From: Pseudarthrobacter sp. GA104
GTDB taxonomy: Bacteria > Actinomycetota > Actinomycetes > Actinomycetales > Micrococcaceae
DNA length: 64,000 bases
Reading direction: 5' to 3'
Assembly: GCF_009741265.1 (NCBI RefSeq)
Contig: NZ_WOWL01000001.1
Span: forward strand, 3,410,001-3,474,000
In this document: positions 32,573 to 50,907 of the stretch, in pieces
How the letters are laid out: every line of letters starts with the position of its first letter
Position numbering within the stretch: position 1 is the stretch's first letter
Notes under the pieces: generated by a model
The model's input: only the letters and a program-made list of their open reading frames with translations
Told to the model about the DNA's origin: nothing
Databases searched by the model: none
Translations under genes and position numbers: made by a program

Positions 32573-33712
32573 ATGGCCGGACCGGAGTTGGATGGCGTCG
32601 CGGGGACGCCCGATGCCCTCACGATTTCCGCCGTGGACGTCCTCCTGGCACCCGGCAGGGGAGCGGTGGCAAGCGCCGGGGACGCAACTGCCGACTTCAC
32701 GGTGTGCCATGACATGCGCGTGGCCCACGAACTGGAGCTTTGGGGCAACCTGGACCGCTGCCCCACGCTGGCGGAAGCCTTGGAGTTCTGGCAGGGCAAT
32801 GAGTACGAGGAGCGGCAGCTTTACCTTGCCAGGCTGGGCCGGGAACCGGTGGGCTTCTGCTCTGTGACGCTCCCGCTCCGCGAGAACACGCACACCGCCG
32901 GAATCGACGTCCTCATCTCCCCGGCCCACCGGCGCCAGGGATTGGGACGCATCCTCCGGCAACACGCTGAAACCGTAGCCCGGGAGCGGGGCAGGATGTC
33001 CCTGGACGCCTATCACGAGGTCCCGCTGGCGCATGCGGACGGAGCTGTGCTGCTGCCCGCCAAATCCGGTGCTGGCGGCCTGCCGCTCACCGCCCCCGCC
33101 GTAGCCTTTGCCCTCGCCTCCGGCTACGAGCTGGAGCAGGTGGAGCGCTCCAGCCGCCTCGGGCTGCCGGTGGCCCCGGAACTGCTGGACCAGTTGGAGG
33201 CCGAGGCCTCTTCCCGGGCCGCAGGCTACGGACTTACCGGCTGGGACGATCACTGCCCGGAGGCCCTGGTGGACGCCTACGCCCGGCTTAAGGCCACGAT
33301 GACCGAGGACGTTCCCATCGCCGGCATGGACTGGGAAGGCGAAGACTGGGATGCCGCCCGCGTACGCGACGAAGAGCGGACGCTGTTCCGGGGCGGAGTC
33401 CAGTCGGCAGTGACGGCGGCCCTCCACCTAAGTACGGGCGAACTGGTTGCCTACACCGTCCTGAACTGGCGGCCCGGGGTTCCTGACACGATCGCCCAGC
33501 AGGACACGCTCGTTGCCGGAGGCCACCGCGGCCACCGCCTCGGGCTCCTGGTGAAACTGGCAAACCTTCGGCGCGCCCAGGGCCGGTGGCCGTCCGTGCG
33601 GTCAGTGTTGACGTGGAATGCCATTGAAAACCGACATATGCTGGCCATAAATAATGCCCTTGGATTCAGGCCCGCCGGCTATGAAGGTGAGTGGCAGAAA
33701 CGGCTGGGATGA
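32573..33712 (+). CDS. Double-domain GNAT acetyltransferase, first of tandem pair
   Basis: 379 aa with two GNAT-like halves. The N-terminal half has motif A DVLISPAHRRQGLGRILRQHAETVA, where RRQGLG is the acetyl-CoA loop. The C-terminal half has HRGHRLGLLVKLANLRRA followed by SVLTWNAIENRHMLAINNALGFRPAGYEGEWQKRL. This layout is common among actinobacterial GNATs of unknown substrate and recalls MshD and Eis in having tandem GNAT folds, but it belongs to neither. It sits between the rplA terminator and rplJ, with a probable leaderless promoter, and overlaps its paralogue by 4 nt. Confidence 0.88.
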   Translation: MAGPELDGVAGTPDALTISAVDVLLAPGRGAVASAGDATADFTVCHDMRVAHELELWGNLDRCPTLAEALEFWQGNEYEERQLYLARLGREPVGFCSVTLPLRENTHTAGIDVLISPAHRRQGLGRILRQHAETVARERGRMSLDAYHEVPLAHADGAVLLPAKSGAGGLPLTAPAVAFALASGYELEQVERSSRLGLPVAPELLDQLEAEASSRAAGYGLTGWDDHCPEALVDAYARLKATMTEDVPIAGMDWEGEDWDAARVRDEERTLFRGGVQSAVTAALHLSTGELVAYTVLNWRPGVPDTIAQQDTLVAGGHRGHRLGLLVKLANLRRAQGRWPSVRSVLTWNAIENRHMLAINNALGFRPAGYEGEWQKRLG

Positions 33713-34839
33713 AGACGCCAATGGCAAAAGACGTGAAGATCGAACAGCTCTGGATCCCGGACTCACTCGACTCCCCGGACGCCGCAGACTTCCTTGCCGC
33801 GGTCGAGGTGGGCCGGAAGGTCCGGATGCAGACCTGGGGGAGCGACGACCTCGCCTACGAGCCGCTGGAAAAGCTCCTGGAATTTGAAGACCCCTATGAG
33901 CGGCAGCTCATCCTGGTGGCCAAAGTGGACGGCGAAATCGTGGGCACCGTGGACATCGCGCTGCCCCTCACCGACAACCTGGACCTCGCGGAGTTCACGC
34001 TGGACATCCTGCCGGAGTTCCAGCGCCAGGGCGTGGGCAGGCGGCTGCTCCAGGCGGCCGAACAGCTGGCCCGGGCGGAAGGCCGCACCATGATCCTGGT
34101 GGACACCAACCATCCGGGCGCGTCCCTTCACGAGTTTGAAAAGGCCCAGCTGGTCCCCGGCTCCGGCCAGGGCTTCGTGCCGCTGGAGAGCCGCGAAGTA
34201 GAGTTCGCGCAGAAGACCGGGTACACGCTCCAACACATCGAACAGTTCAGTTCCTGCGCGCTGCCCCTGGATTCGAAGCTGGTTGCGGACCTGCAGGCCG
34301 AAGCCGAGGAGGCCAACAACGGCCGCTACCGGCTGCACCACTGGACGGACCGGTGCCCGGACCAGTGGCTCGAAGCTGTCGCCGTCCTTGAGAACCAGGC
34401 GGGGGCCGACGTCGATCCCTCCTTGGAAGCGCCCGTTGAGCAGGACATGGTGTTCGACGGCGGCATCCTCCGGGAAGCGGAAGACGTCGCCATCGCGCAG
34501 GGGCGGCGGACGGTGGTCACCGCCGTCGAGCACCTCGCCACAGGTGCCCTTGTGGGCCTGACCACCATCACTGTCCTGGCGCACCGCGCCGACGTTGTCT
34601 TCCAGGACGACACACTGGTGCTGCAGGAACACCGCGGAAACAAACTCGGCCTGCTGATCAAGGTGGCAAACATGGAACGGCTCACCGAACAGTTTCCGGA
34701 TGCCCGGATCATCTACACCTGGAATGCGCCGGAAAACCGGTACCTCCTGACGGTCAATAAGCAGCTGGGATTCCAGACGGCCGGGGTCACGGGCATCTGG
34801 CAGAAAGAACTCCCGCAGCTGGGCACAAGCACCAGCTGA
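33709..34839 (+). CDS. Double-domain GNAT acetyltransferase, second of tandem pair
   Basis: 376 aa, paralogous to the preceding gene along its whole length. N-terminal motif A FTLDILPEFQRQGVGRRLLQAAEQLARAEG; C-terminal half LQEHRGNKLGLLIKVANMERL and IIYTWNAPENRYLLTVNKQLGFQTAGVTGIWQKEL. The chosen ATG at 33709 overlaps the previous stop as ATGA; an ATG at 33721 or a GTG at 33691 are alternatives. The pair arose by tandem duplication and has since diverged strongly (inference). Substrate unknown. It is immediately followed by the rplJ promoter and L10 leader. Confidence 0.87.
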   Translation: MKTPMAKDVKIEQLWIPDSLDSPDAADFLAAVEVGRKVRMQTWGSDDLAYEPLEKLLEFEDPYERQLILVAKVDGEIVGTVDIALPLTDNLDLAEFTLDILPEFQRQGVGRRLLQAAEQLARAEGRTMILVDTNHPGASLHEFEKAQLVPGSGQGFVPLESREVEFAQKTGYTLQHIEQFSSCALPLDSKLVADLQAEAEEANNGRYRLHHWTDRCPDQWLEAVAVLENQAGADVDPSLEAPVEQDMVFDGGILREAEDVAIAQGRRTVVTAVEHLATGALVGLTTITVLAHRADVVFQDDTLVLQEHRGNKLGLLIKVANMERLTEQFPDARIIYTWNAPENRYLLTVNKQLGFQTAGVTGIWQKELPQLGTSTS

Positions 34840-34848
34840 GGGCGCGAT

Positions 34849-34877
34849 TTGGCGCAGTGATGGCTCTCCCGTAGACT
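34849..34877 (+). promoter_or_regulatory. Promoter of the rplJ-rplL operon
   Basis: -35 TTGGCG (34849-34854), exactly 17 bp spacer, -10 TAGACT (34872-34877). It starts 10 bp after the GNAT stop and drives an approximately 255-nt untranslated leader before rplJ. One of the best promoter matches in the window. Confidence 0.7.
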
Positions 34878-34883
34878 TGAAGG

Positions 34884-35137
34884 ACCAAAGACCGTCGGTT
34901 GTTGGAAATCCACTCTCTCGAACATGGCTCAACTCTGCAGTTGTGCGCGGGAGACGCAGTGGGTTTCTGGACGAAGGACCCTCAACGTAGGGCGGCCGGC
35001 GCAGGTGAACGAAGCAGCAGCTCCATGGGATATCCGTGTTGAGCCAAGCCCCGTGCATCTGCGCGGGGCGTTTTTTAGTTTTAGCTCACCTTGAGCGGGG
35101 ACCGTCGAATACCGGCACTATCCCCGGAAGGAGGGTT
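34884..35137 (+). promoter_or_regulatory. L10-type ribosomal protein leader with attenuator
   Basis: Long structured 5' leader before rplJ. The front segment (AAAGACCGTCGGTTGTTGG ... CGGGAGACGCAG) matches the general form of L10 leaders, the autoregulatory binding site for the L10(L12)4 complex. Near the end, 35048-35069 forms a 9-bp hairpin (GCCCCGTGC, loop ATCT, one wobble pair) followed by a run of six T residues, an attenuator. The ribosome site GGAAGGAGGG then precedes the rplJ ATG. Regulation by L10 is inferred from the family. Confidence 0.75.
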
Positions 35138-35719
35138 ATGGCAACGCCTACCAAGGTTTCAGCAGTAGCTGAGATCACTAACGATTTCAAGGAATCGAAC
35201 GCCGCTGTCCTGACCGAATACCGCGGGCTCACCGTTGCACAGCTCAAGCAGCTGCGTGTTTCTCTCGGCCAGGACACCAAGTTCGCGGTCGTCAAGAACA
35301 CCCTGACCGCCATTGCAGCCAAGGAAGCCGGCGTTGAAGCATTCAACGACCAGCTCTCCGGCCCCACTGCAATCGCGTTCATCAAGGGTGACGCAGTTGC
35401 CGCTGCCAAGAGCCTGACGGATTTTGCCAAGACCAACAAGCAGCTTGTCATCAAGACCGGCTACTTCGAGGGCAAGGCTCTGAACGCCAGCGAGGTTGCC
35501 GCACTGGCAGCACTCGAGTCCCGTGAGCTGCAGCTCGCCAAGGTTGCAGGCGTCCTCAAGGCCCCTGCCGCCGCCGCTGCACGCATCATTGACGCACTGC
35601 GCCTCAAGCTTGAAGAAGAGAACGGTGCACCGGCAGCTGCCGAGGCGCCTGCCGCTGAAGAAGCACCTGCCGCAGAAGCTGAAGCCCCGGCTGACGCTCC
35701 CGCAGCTGAAGAGAACTAA
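35138..35719 (+). CDS. rplJ: 50S ribosomal protein L10
   Basis: 193 aa; anchors L7/L12 dimers to the ribosomal stalk and typically represses its own operon. Begins [39 protein letters not shown]; central [20 protein letters not shown]-terminal helix for L12 binding, then an Ala/Glu/Pro-rich tail of about 30 residues ([20 protein letters not shown]). The ATG at 35138 has a strong GGAAGGAGGG site 3-4 nt away. Upstream in-frame codons lie inside the leader and are not used. Confidence 0.97.
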   Translation: MATPTKVSAVAEITNDFKESNAAVLTEYRGLTVAQLKQLRVSLGQDTKFAVVKNTLTAIAAKEAGVEAFNDQLSGPTAIAFIKGDAVAAAKSLTDFAKTNKQLVIKTGYFEGKALNASEVAALAALESRELQLAKVAGVLKAPAAAAARIIDALRLKLEEENGAPAAAEAPAAEEAPAAEAEAPADAPAAEEN

Positions 35720-35796
35720 GTCTCTTCACCCCACCAGACTCCGGTGTGATGCCCGGCCCCGCGCCGCTGAACACCACAACAGGAAGGACGCCTACC

Positions 35797-36174
35797 ATGG
35801 CGAAGCTCAGCAACGAAGAGCTCATTGAAGCTTTCAAGGAACTGACCATCATCGAGCTCTCCGAGTTCGTCAAGCTCTTCGAAGAGACCTTCGAAGTTAC
35901 CGCTGCTGCTGTTGCAGTTGCCGGCCCCGCCGGTGGCGCAGCTGCTGAAGAGGTTGAAGAGAAGACCGACTTCGACGTCGTCCTCGAAGCAGCCGGCGAC
36001 AAGAAGATCGCAGTGATCAAGGAAGTTCGCGCCATCACTTCCCTGGGCCTCAAGGAAGCAAAGGACCTGGTTGACAGCGCTCCCAAGGCTGTCCTCGAAG
36101 GTGCTACCAAGGAAGCTGCCGAGAAGGCCAAGGAGCAGCTCGAGGCTGCAGGCGCCACCGTTACCCTCAAGTAA
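35797..36174 (+). CDS. rplL: 50S ribosomal protein L7/L12
   Basis: 125 aa; multi-copy stalk protein that recruits translational GTPases. N-terminal dimerisation domain ([33 protein letters not shown]), an Ala/Gly hinge ([21 protein letters not shown]) and the C-terminal domain ([46 protein letters not shown]). The ATG at 35797 follows AGGAAGGA; a near-upstream ATG would add unrelated residues. It lies 77 bp after rplJ, and a hairpin terminator follows directly. Confidence 0.98.
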   Translation: MAKLSNEELIEAFKELTIIELSEFVKLFEETFEVTAAAVAVAGPAGGAAAEEVEEKTDFDVVLEAAGDKKIAVIKEVRAITSLGLKEAKDLVDSAPKAVLEGATKEAAEKAKEQLEAAGATVTLK

Positions 36175-36187
36175 CAACGCCTTTTCC

Positions 36188-36230
36188 GCGAAAAGCCCCG
36201 TCCACGTCATGTGGGCGGGGCTTTTGCGTT
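36188..36230. terminator. Bidirectional terminator between rplL and ybaK
   Basis: The stem left arm AAAAGCCCCGTCCAC (36191-36205) and right arm GTGGGCGGGGCTTTT (36211-36225) pair with one mismatch around a GTCAT loop. T-runs are present on both strands, and it lies between the convergent genes rplL (plus) and ybaK-like (minus). Confidence 0.88.
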
Positions 36231-36241
36231 CCCAGCCGCGG

Positions 36242-36739
36242 TCAGGCCGGGTCGCTGATGTCCGCGACGACGGCACCCAGTGCTGCGGTCAGGGCGTCCG
36301 CATCCACGAAGGCGCTGTAGCCGTGGGCGCCTGCGCCCATCGAGATCCTGCGTCCGGTAACGGTGGAGTCCGCATAGACCGGCCAGCTCTTGGTGCTGCC
36401 CAGCGGCGTGATGGTGCCGCGTTCATAGCCGGTTGCATCCAGGGCCGCGTCCGCGGGCGGCAGCGACAGCTTGTTGACGCCCACCAGGGTCCGCAGCTTC
36501 GGCCACGAGATCTGCCGGTCGCCGGGAATCAGCGCAAACAGGAACGAGCCGTCCTTGTGCTTGACCACCAGCGACTTCACGATGTCCGCCGGCGTGATTC
36601 CCAGGATCGCCGCCGCTTCCTCGAGGCTTTTGGCGGCGGGCCTTTCGACGATGTCCACCTGCAGGCCGCGGGCGGCGGCGTCGGCCAGGAAGCGTCCATG
36701 TCCGACGCCGTCCGCGTCTTTCACAACTTCGTCCGCCAT
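36242..36739 (-). CDS. YbaK/ProX-type aminoacyl-tRNA deacylase
   Basis: 165 aa of the YbaK/ProRS-editing family, which hydrolyses mischarged tRNA (for example Cys-tRNA-Pro). Motifs: LQVDIVERPAAKSLEEAAAILGITPADIVKSLVVKH, then FALIPGDRQISWPKLRTLVG and GYERGTITPLGSTKSWPVYADSTV ending with ISMGAGAHGYSAFVDADAL. The conserved catalytic lysine is the one in IVKSLVVK. Its ATG at 36739 shares one base with the stop codon of the thiolase gene (TGATG), so the two are coupled; there is no obvious functional link. Confidence 0.9.
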   Translation of the reverse strand: MADEVVKDADGVGHGRFLADAAARGLQVDIVERPAAKSLEEAAAILGITPADIVKSLVVKHKDGSFLFALIPGDRQISWPKLRTLVGVNKLSLPPADAALDATGYERGTITPLGSTKSWPVYADSTVTGRRISMGAGAHGYSAFVDADALTAALGAVVADISDPA

Positions 36740-37938
36740 CAGTCGCGGTACAGCAGGAGCGCTTCGCCCTGCCCGCCGCCGCCGCACAGGGACACCGCCG
36801 CCTTGCCTGTTCCGCGGCGCTTGAGTTCATGTGCGGCATGCACGGCCAGGCGCGCGCCGGAGGCCCCGATGGGGTGGCCCAGCGCAATGGCCCCGCCGTG
36901 GATATTGCACTTCTCAAGCGGGTAGTCCAGGTCCTTGAGCGACTGCACCGCCACCGATCCGAAGGCTTCGTTGATTTCGATGAAGTCGAGGTCAGCAGTG
37001 GTCCATCCCGCCCGTGCCAGCGCGTTCCGGATGGCGTTGGAGGGCTGGGAGTGCAGTGAGTTGTCCGGTCCTGCCACCTGCCCGGGCTTCCCAACGACAG
37101 CGAGGTACTCAAGGCCGTGTTTCTCCGCATAGCCGCGGGAGGCCAGCACCAGGGCGGCGGCCCCGTCGGACAGGGGAGATGAGTTGCCGGCGGTGATGGT
37201 CCCGTCCGTGACAAAGGCGGCGCGCAGGCCGGCAAGGGAATCCACAGACGTGTTGGGCCGAACCCCCTCGTCAGTGGACACGACGATGGGGTCCCCCTTG
37301 CGCTGCTTCACGCTGACCGGGACGATCTCGTCGTCGAACGTTCCATTCTTGGCAGCCAGCGCGGCACGCTGGTGGGACTGCGCAGCGACGTTGTCCTGGG
37401 AGGTCCGGTCGATCCCCAGTGCCAGGTTGCGGGTCTCGGTGGAGAGGCCCATGGACTGGCCGTCGAAGGCGTCGGTGAGGCCATCGTGGGCGGCGGCGTC
37501 CAATGCCTGGATCGAGCCGTACGTCCACCCCTGCCTGGAACCGGGCAGCAGGTGCGGGGCGCGGGTCATGGATTCCTGGCCGCCGGCCACCACAACGTCC
37601 GCCTCCCCGGCCCGGATCAGGCGGGCGGCGTCAATCACCGCGGTGAGCCCGGACAGGCACACCTTGTTGACGGTCACGGCAGGGACGTCCCAGCCGATGC
37701 CGGCGCCGATGGAGCTTTGCCGGGCGGGGTTCTGGCCGGCGCCCGCCTGCAGCACCTGTCCCATGATGACGGCGTCCACGTCAGCGGCGTCCACGCCACT
37801 GGCTTCCAGGGCAGCCTTGATGGCGCGGGCGCCGAGCTCCACCGCGGTGAAGCTTGCAAGCTGCCCGTTGAGCCGGCCCTGCGGTGTGCGCGCTGCTGCG
37901 AGTATGACAACGTCAGTGTTGTCAGGAGAGTTGCCCAT
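36739..37938 (-). CDS. Acetyl-CoA C-acyltransferase (thiolase)
   Basis: 399 aa; condenses or cleaves acyl-CoA with CoA in beta-oxidation or acetoacetyl-CoA formation. Nucleophile Cys in TVNKVCLSGLTAVIDAARLI (near residue 93), His in NIHGGAIALGHPIGASGARL, and the second Cys in GKAAVSLCGGGGQGEALLL. N-terminal VVILAAARTPQGRLNGQLASFTAVELGARAI. The ATG at 37938 was chosen over an upstream start because a GAAGAG site precedes it and the protein then begins close to VVILAAARTP. Directional specificity cannot be told from sequence. Confidence 0.94.
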   Translation of the reverse strand: MGNSPDNTDVVILAAARTPQGRLNGQLASFTAVELGARAIKAALEASGVDAADVDAVIMGQVLQAGAGQNPARQSSIGAGIGWDVPAVTVNKVCLSGLTAVIDAARLIRAGEADVVVAGGQESMTRAPHLLPGSRQGWTYGSIQALDAAAHDGLTDAFDGQSMGLSTETRNLALGIDRTSQDNVAAQSHQRAALAAKNGTFDDEIVPVSVKQRKGDPIVVSTDEGVRPNTSVDSLAGLRAAFVTDGTITAGNSSPLSDGAAALVLASRGYAEKHGLEYLAVVGKPGQVAGPDNSLHSQPSNAIRNALARAGWTTADLDFIEINEAFGSVAVQSLKDLDYPLEKCNIHGGAIALGHPIGASGARLAVHAAHELKRRGTGKAAVSLCGGGGQGEALLLYRD

Positions 37939-38400
37939 GGTTATCTCTTCCGGTCCGTTTTCGGTGTAGGCCACCAAGGGTACCGTGACCCTGGTCACCT
38001 AACTATTCAAACGCCTGTCCCGCCAGGTGCATTCCGCAAAGCAAGTTGCATTCCGGAACGCGGGCGGCGCCTTGGGAAGCCTGTTCAGGAAGCCTCTTCA
38101 ACGTCGCCAGGGAGTCGGGCGGAAATCCGGTGCTTGCAATCCCGCCGGATGTGGGGTAGACATGTAGGTTATTTTGCCGTATCGTAGATATTTGCGTCTT
38201 CCCTGTTTACCTTCAGCCTTCATATAGCGGTGGGCTTTGCCTGGCAGCTGACAATCAACGTGCCGTCAACAACGTCACAGCATGGTCAGCACCGGCCCCG
38301 GGTCATATAGCGGAACCGGATGGTAGCACTGCGGAGCATTCCGCAGGGTGCACAGCGGGGGAGATCTGAAAACGCCTGAAGGTCTGTGGAAGGATCCCTC
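37939..38400. other. 462-bp divergent region upstream of rpoB
   Basis: It separates thiolase (minus) from rpoB (plus). It contains the probable rpoB promoter at 38134-38162 and a leader of about 230 nt with several A/T-rich patches (38163-38240). No further gene was found. A ribosome site GGAAGGA at 38388-38394 serves the TTG start of rpoB. Confidence 0.6.
38134..38162 (+). promoter_or_regulatory. Promoter of rpoB-rpoC
   Basis: -35 TTGCAA (38134-38139), 17-bp spacer, -10 TAGACA (38157-38162). It matches the housekeeping consensus and the TAGACT-type boxes of other translation operons here. Confidence 0.65.
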
Positions 38401-41910
<3,510 letters not shown>

Positions 41911-41919
41911 CAGGCGGGC

Positions 41920-41962
41920 GTACCGGGAAAGCAGCGCGCCACCCGCGCTGCCTTTCCGGTAC
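41920..41962 (+). other. Long hairpin in the rpoB-rpoC spacer
   Basis: 19-nt arms (left GTACCGGGAAAGCAGCGCG) pair at 17 of 19 positions around a 5-nt loop. There is no T-run after it, so it is not a standard terminator; RNA processing or pausing between rpoB and rpoC is more likely (inference). Confidence 0.75.
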
Positions 41963-42027
41963 CTCACCTCCCTCTTTCCGTAACCCAAGACTTCAGAATT
42001 TAGAGAACAAGAGAGAACAGGGACCAT

Positions 42028-45927
<3,900 letters not shown>

Positions 45928-45949
45928 AGCGGCAGTCCCGCTCATTGAT

Positions 45950-45988
45950 GGAAGGCCCCGTCCCCGCACCGTGGGGACGGGGCCTTCC
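45950..45988 (+). terminator. Terminator of rpoBC
   Basis: 16-bp perfect stem (GGAAGGCCCCGTCCCC with its complement) lengthened by a G-T and a C-G pair around an ACC loop, 23 bp after the rpoC stop. No strong T-run follows, which is common in this GC range. Confidence 0.8.
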
Positions 45989-46010
45989 CGTTGGGGCGGC
46001 ATGGCCCTGA

Positions 46011-46040
46011 TTAAGGGGTACGGGCCGTCCATGCTAGACT
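46011..46040 (+). promoter_or_regulatory. Promoter of rpsL-rpsG-fusA
   Basis: -10 TAGACT at 46035-46040, with a weak -35-like TTAAGG 18 bp upstream. It lies 282 bp before rpsL. The leader in between carries a UUCG-type hairpin (TAAGGCTTCGCCTT, about 46211-46225) and a second hairpin at 46277-46298. Confidence 0.5.
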
Positions 46041-46276
46041 TGTTACCAATTGTTATTGTGGCAGTGGATGAGTGCGCCGGTACCAGCTGAAAGGCTGAAC
46101 CAGAGCGACGTTTCCGGTTTGCAGGGTTCTTGTGCAACGTATGCCACATTTTTGCATGCCTAGGGGCCATTGAAGACGTAAGTCAGTTCCTATGGATGCG
46201 ATCCGACTATTAAGGCTTCGCCTTCGCCGCCATGGAGAACTTCTTCAAGGCCCGGGCGGCGGGGCAACGCAAAGGA

Positions 46277-46298
46277 GAGTGGCCGGAAGCGGCCACTC
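46277..46298 (+). promoter_or_regulatory. Leader hairpin before rpsL
   Basis: Perfect 9-bp stem GAGTGGCCG with its complement around a GAAG loop, 24 bp upstream of the rpsL GTG. It may regulate the str operon or protect the RNA; an S7-type autoregulatory role is only a guess. Confidence 0.55.
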
Positions 46299-46321
46299 CG
46301 GATAAAACGGAGAACACGAGA

Positions 46322-46696
46322 GTGCCTACGATTAACCAGCTGGTCCGCAAGGGCCGCACGCCTAAGGTCTCAAAGACCAAGGCTCCCGCGCTTAAGGGCA
46401 GCCCCATGCGCCGCGGTGTCTGCACCCGCGTCTACACCACGACCCCGAAGAAGCCGAACTCGGCTCTGCGTAAGGTGGCACGTGTGCGCCTCAACGGCGG
46501 CGTGGAAGTTACCGCCTACATCCCCGGTGTTGGCCACAACCTGCAGGAGCACTCCATTGTGCTCGTTCGCGGTGGTCGTGTGAAGGACCTTCCGGGTGTC
46601 CGCTACAAGATCGTCCGTGGTGCCCTCGATACCCAGGGTGTCAAGAACCGTAAGCAGGCACGCAGCCGCTACGGCGCAAAGATGGAGAAGAAGTAA
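46322..46696 (+). CDS. rpsL: 30S ribosomal protein S12
   Basis: 124 aa; decoding-centre protein. [11 protein letters not shown] start, [58 protein letters not shown]. The streptomycin-sensitivity residues are wild type (K43 and K88). The GTG at 46322 gives the canonical N-terminus, although its ribosome site is weak; an upstream in-frame ATG would add unrelated residues inside the leader hairpin. rpsG starts 2 nt after its stop. Confidence 0.98.
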   Translation: MPTINQLVRKGRTPKVSKTKAPALKGSPMRRGVCTRVYTTTPKKPNSALRKVARVRLNGGVEVTAYIPGVGHNLQEHSIVLVRGGRVKDLPGVRYKIVRGALDTQGVKNRKQARSRYGAKMEKK

Positions 46697-46697
46697 T

Positions 46698-47168
46698 ATG
46701 CCTCGCAAGGGTCCGGCCCCCAAGCGGCCGCTCGTACTAGATCCCGTTTACGGCTCCCCGCTGGTCACCCAGCTCATCAACAAGGTGCTCGTTGACGGCA
46801 AGAAGTCCACTGCAGAGCGCATCGTCTACGGTGCCCTCGAAGGCGCCCGTGCCAAGTCCGGCGGCGACCCCGTAGCAGCCCTCAAGAAGGCCATGGACAA
46901 CGTCAAGCCTTCCCTCGAGGTCCGCTCCCGCCGTGTTGGTGGCGCAACCTACCAGGTTCCGGTCGAGGTCAAGCCGGGCCGCTCCACCGCCCTCGCCCTG
47001 CGTTGGCTGGTTGGCTACTCCAAGGCCCGCCGCGAAAAGACGATGACCGAGCGCCTCCAGAACGAAATCCTGGATGCATCCAACGGTCTCGGTGCCGCTG
47101 TGAAGCGTCGCGAAGACACCCACAAGATGGCCGAGTCCAACAAGGCCTTCGCACACTACCGCTGGTAA
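46698..47168 (+). CDS. rpsG: 30S ribosomal protein S7
   Basis: 156 aa; nucleates assembly of the 30S head. [49 protein letters not shown], then [37 protein letters not shown] and the C-terminal helix [15 protein letters not shown]. Only one base separates its ATG from the rpsL stop. A strong hairpin lies in the 68-bp gap before fusA. Confidence 0.98.
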   Translation: MPRKGPAPKRPLVLDPVYGSPLVTQLINKVLVDGKKSTAERIVYGALEGARAKSGGDPVAALKKAMDNVKPSLEVRSRRVGGATYQVPVEVKPGRSTALALRWLVGYSKARREKTMTERLQNEILDASNGLGAAVKRREDTHKMAESNKAFAHYRW

Positions 47169-47178
47169 TACTCCCGGG

Positions 47179-47206
47179 CGCCGCCGGCTCAACCGAGCCG
47201 GCGGCG
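47179..47206 (+). other. Hairpin between rpsG and fusA
   Basis: Perfect 12-bp stem CGCCGCCGGCTC with its complement, loop AACC. There is no T-run. It may be a processing or partial-termination site that adjusts fusA output relative to rpsLG. Confidence 0.7.
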
Positions 47207-47236
47207 AACGCGTAGTCAATCCCAAAAGGAGACCCC

Positions 47237-49351
<2,115 letters not shown>

Positions 49352-49516
49352 TCCCCTGGGACTTTTCTAAGCGAACAACCTCGGGTGCGCCTGCCGGAAG
49401 CGGTCAGCGCAGCCGGTGCAGGTGGCCGGGCCGGTCGGATTCATCCGGTCAAGCCGGGTCCCGGCCATCTGCACGAACAGGCTCAAGGCACTAGTATTAG
49501 TTCCTGAATCTGCAAT

Positions 49517-49546
49517 TTCACCAATCCAAAGCCCCCCAAGTAGACT
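49517..49546 (+). promoter_or_regulatory. Promoter of tuf
   Basis: -10 TAGACT (49541-49546), 18-bp spacer from -35-like TTCACC (49517-49522). The upstream 150 bp after fusA is otherwise featureless, so tuf can be transcribed independently of fusA. The remaining leader is about 60 nt and ends in the AGGAGG ribosome site. Confidence 0.55.
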
Positions 49547-49615
49547 TACCTGAGTTTCCGCCGCGACAAGCGCGGCTGAAGGGTACGTCATTTGAAAACG
49601 TTCTAGGAGGAACCT

Positions 49616-50806
49616 GTGGCAAAGGCAAAGTTCGAGCGGACTAAGCCGCACGTTAACATCGGCACCATTGGTCACGTTGACCACGGTAAGACGACGTTGA
49701 CGGCCGCCATTTCCAAGGTGCTGTACGACAAGTACCCGGATCTCAACGAGAAGCGCGACTTCGCGTCGATCGACTCTGCTCCCGAAGAGCGTCAGCGCGG
49801 TATTACCATCAACATCTCCCACGTGGAGTACCAGACCGAGAAGCGCCACTACGCACACGTAGACGCTCCCGGTCACGCTGACTACATCAAGAACATGATC
49901 ACCGGTGCTGCCCAGATGGACGGCGCAATCCTCGTGGTTGCTGCTACCGATGGCCCCATGGCTCAGACCCGCGAGCACGTTCTGCTCGCCCGCCAGGTTG
50001 GTGTTCCCTACCTGCTGGTCGCCCTGAACAAGGCTGACATGGTTGACGATGAGGAACTGCTGGACCTCGTTGAAATGGAAGTTCGTGAGCTCCTCAGCTC
50101 GCAGGGCTTCGATGGCGACGAAGCACCGGTTGTCCGCGTTTCAGGCCTCAAGGCCCTGGAAGGCGACCCCGAGTGGGTCAAGTCCGTTGAGGACCTGATG
50201 GCTGCTGTGGACGAGTCCGTTCCGGACCCCATCCGCGACCGCGACAAGCCCTTCCTGATGCCGATCGAGGACGTCTTCACCATCACCGGCCGTGGCACCG
50301 TTGTTACGGGCCGCGCCGAGCGTGGAACCCTCGCTATCAACTCCGAGGTCGAGATCGTCGGCATCCGCCCGGTCCAGAAGACCACGGTTACCGGTATCGA
50401 GATGTTCCACAAGCAGCTCGACGAAGCATGGGCCGGCGAGAACTGTGGCCTCCTGCTCCGCGGTCTGAAGCGCGACGATGTCGAGCGTGGCCAGGTTGTC
50501 GTCAAGCCGGGTTCCATCACCCCGCACACCGACTTCGAGGCTAACGTCTACATCCTCTCCAAGGACGAAGGCGGACGTCACAACCCGTTCTACTCCAACT
50601 ACCGCCCGCAGTTCTACTTCCGTACCACGGACGTAACCGGCGTTATCACCCTGCCCGAGGGCACGGAAATGGTTATGCCCGGCGACAACACTGAGATGAC
50701 CGTTGCGCTCATCCAGCCGATCGCAATGGAAGAGGGCCTCGGCTTCGCAATCCGCGAAGGCGGCCGCACCGTTGGTTCAGGACGCGTTACCAAGATCATC
50801 AAGTAA
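49616..50806 (+). CDS. tuf: Elongation factor Tu
   Basis: 396 aa GTPase that delivers aminoacyl-tRNA. G1 [24 protein letters not shown]3 [25 protein letters not shown] (catalytic His after DAPG), G4 [15 protein letters not shown]5 SGLKALEGD, then domain II ([25 protein letters not shown]) and domain III ([33 protein letters not shown]). The GTG at 49616 has AGGAGG 6 nt upstream. A second tuf copy is not in the window. A perfect hairpin terminator follows. Confidence 0.98.
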   Translation: MAKAKFERTKPHVNIGTIGHVDHGKTTLTAAISKVLYDKYPDLNEKRDFASIDSAPEERQRGITINISHVEYQTEKRHYAHVDAPGHADYIKNMITGAAQMDGAILVVAATDGPMAQTREHVLLARQVGVPYLLVALNKADMVDDEELLDLVEMEVRELLSSQGFDGDEAPVVRVSGLKALEGDPEWVKSVEDLMAAVDESVPDPIRDRDKPFLMPIEDVFTITGRGTVVTGRAERGTLAINSEVEIVGIRPVQKTTVTGIEMFHKQLDEAWAGENCGLLLRGLKRDDVERGQVVVKPGSITPHTDFEANVYILSKDEGGRHNPFYSNYRPQFYFRTTDVTGVITLPEGTEMVMPGDNTEMTVALIQPIAMEEGLGFAIREGGRTVGSGRVTKIIK

Positions 50807-50820
50807 TTCTTGTTGAACTG

Positions 50821-50861
50821 AAGAACAGCCCCGCTGCTACTGCAGCGGGGCTGTTCTTTTC
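50821..50861 (+). terminator. Terminator of tuf
   Basis: 17-bp perfect stem (AAGAACAGCCCCGCTGC with its complement), TACT loop, followed by T residues, 14 bp after the tuf stop. Textbook intrinsic terminator. Confidence 0.92.
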
Positions 50862-50907
50862 GGTTAACGCGGCCCTGATACTGTTGCTGGACCGAGAGGA
50901 GTTCACC

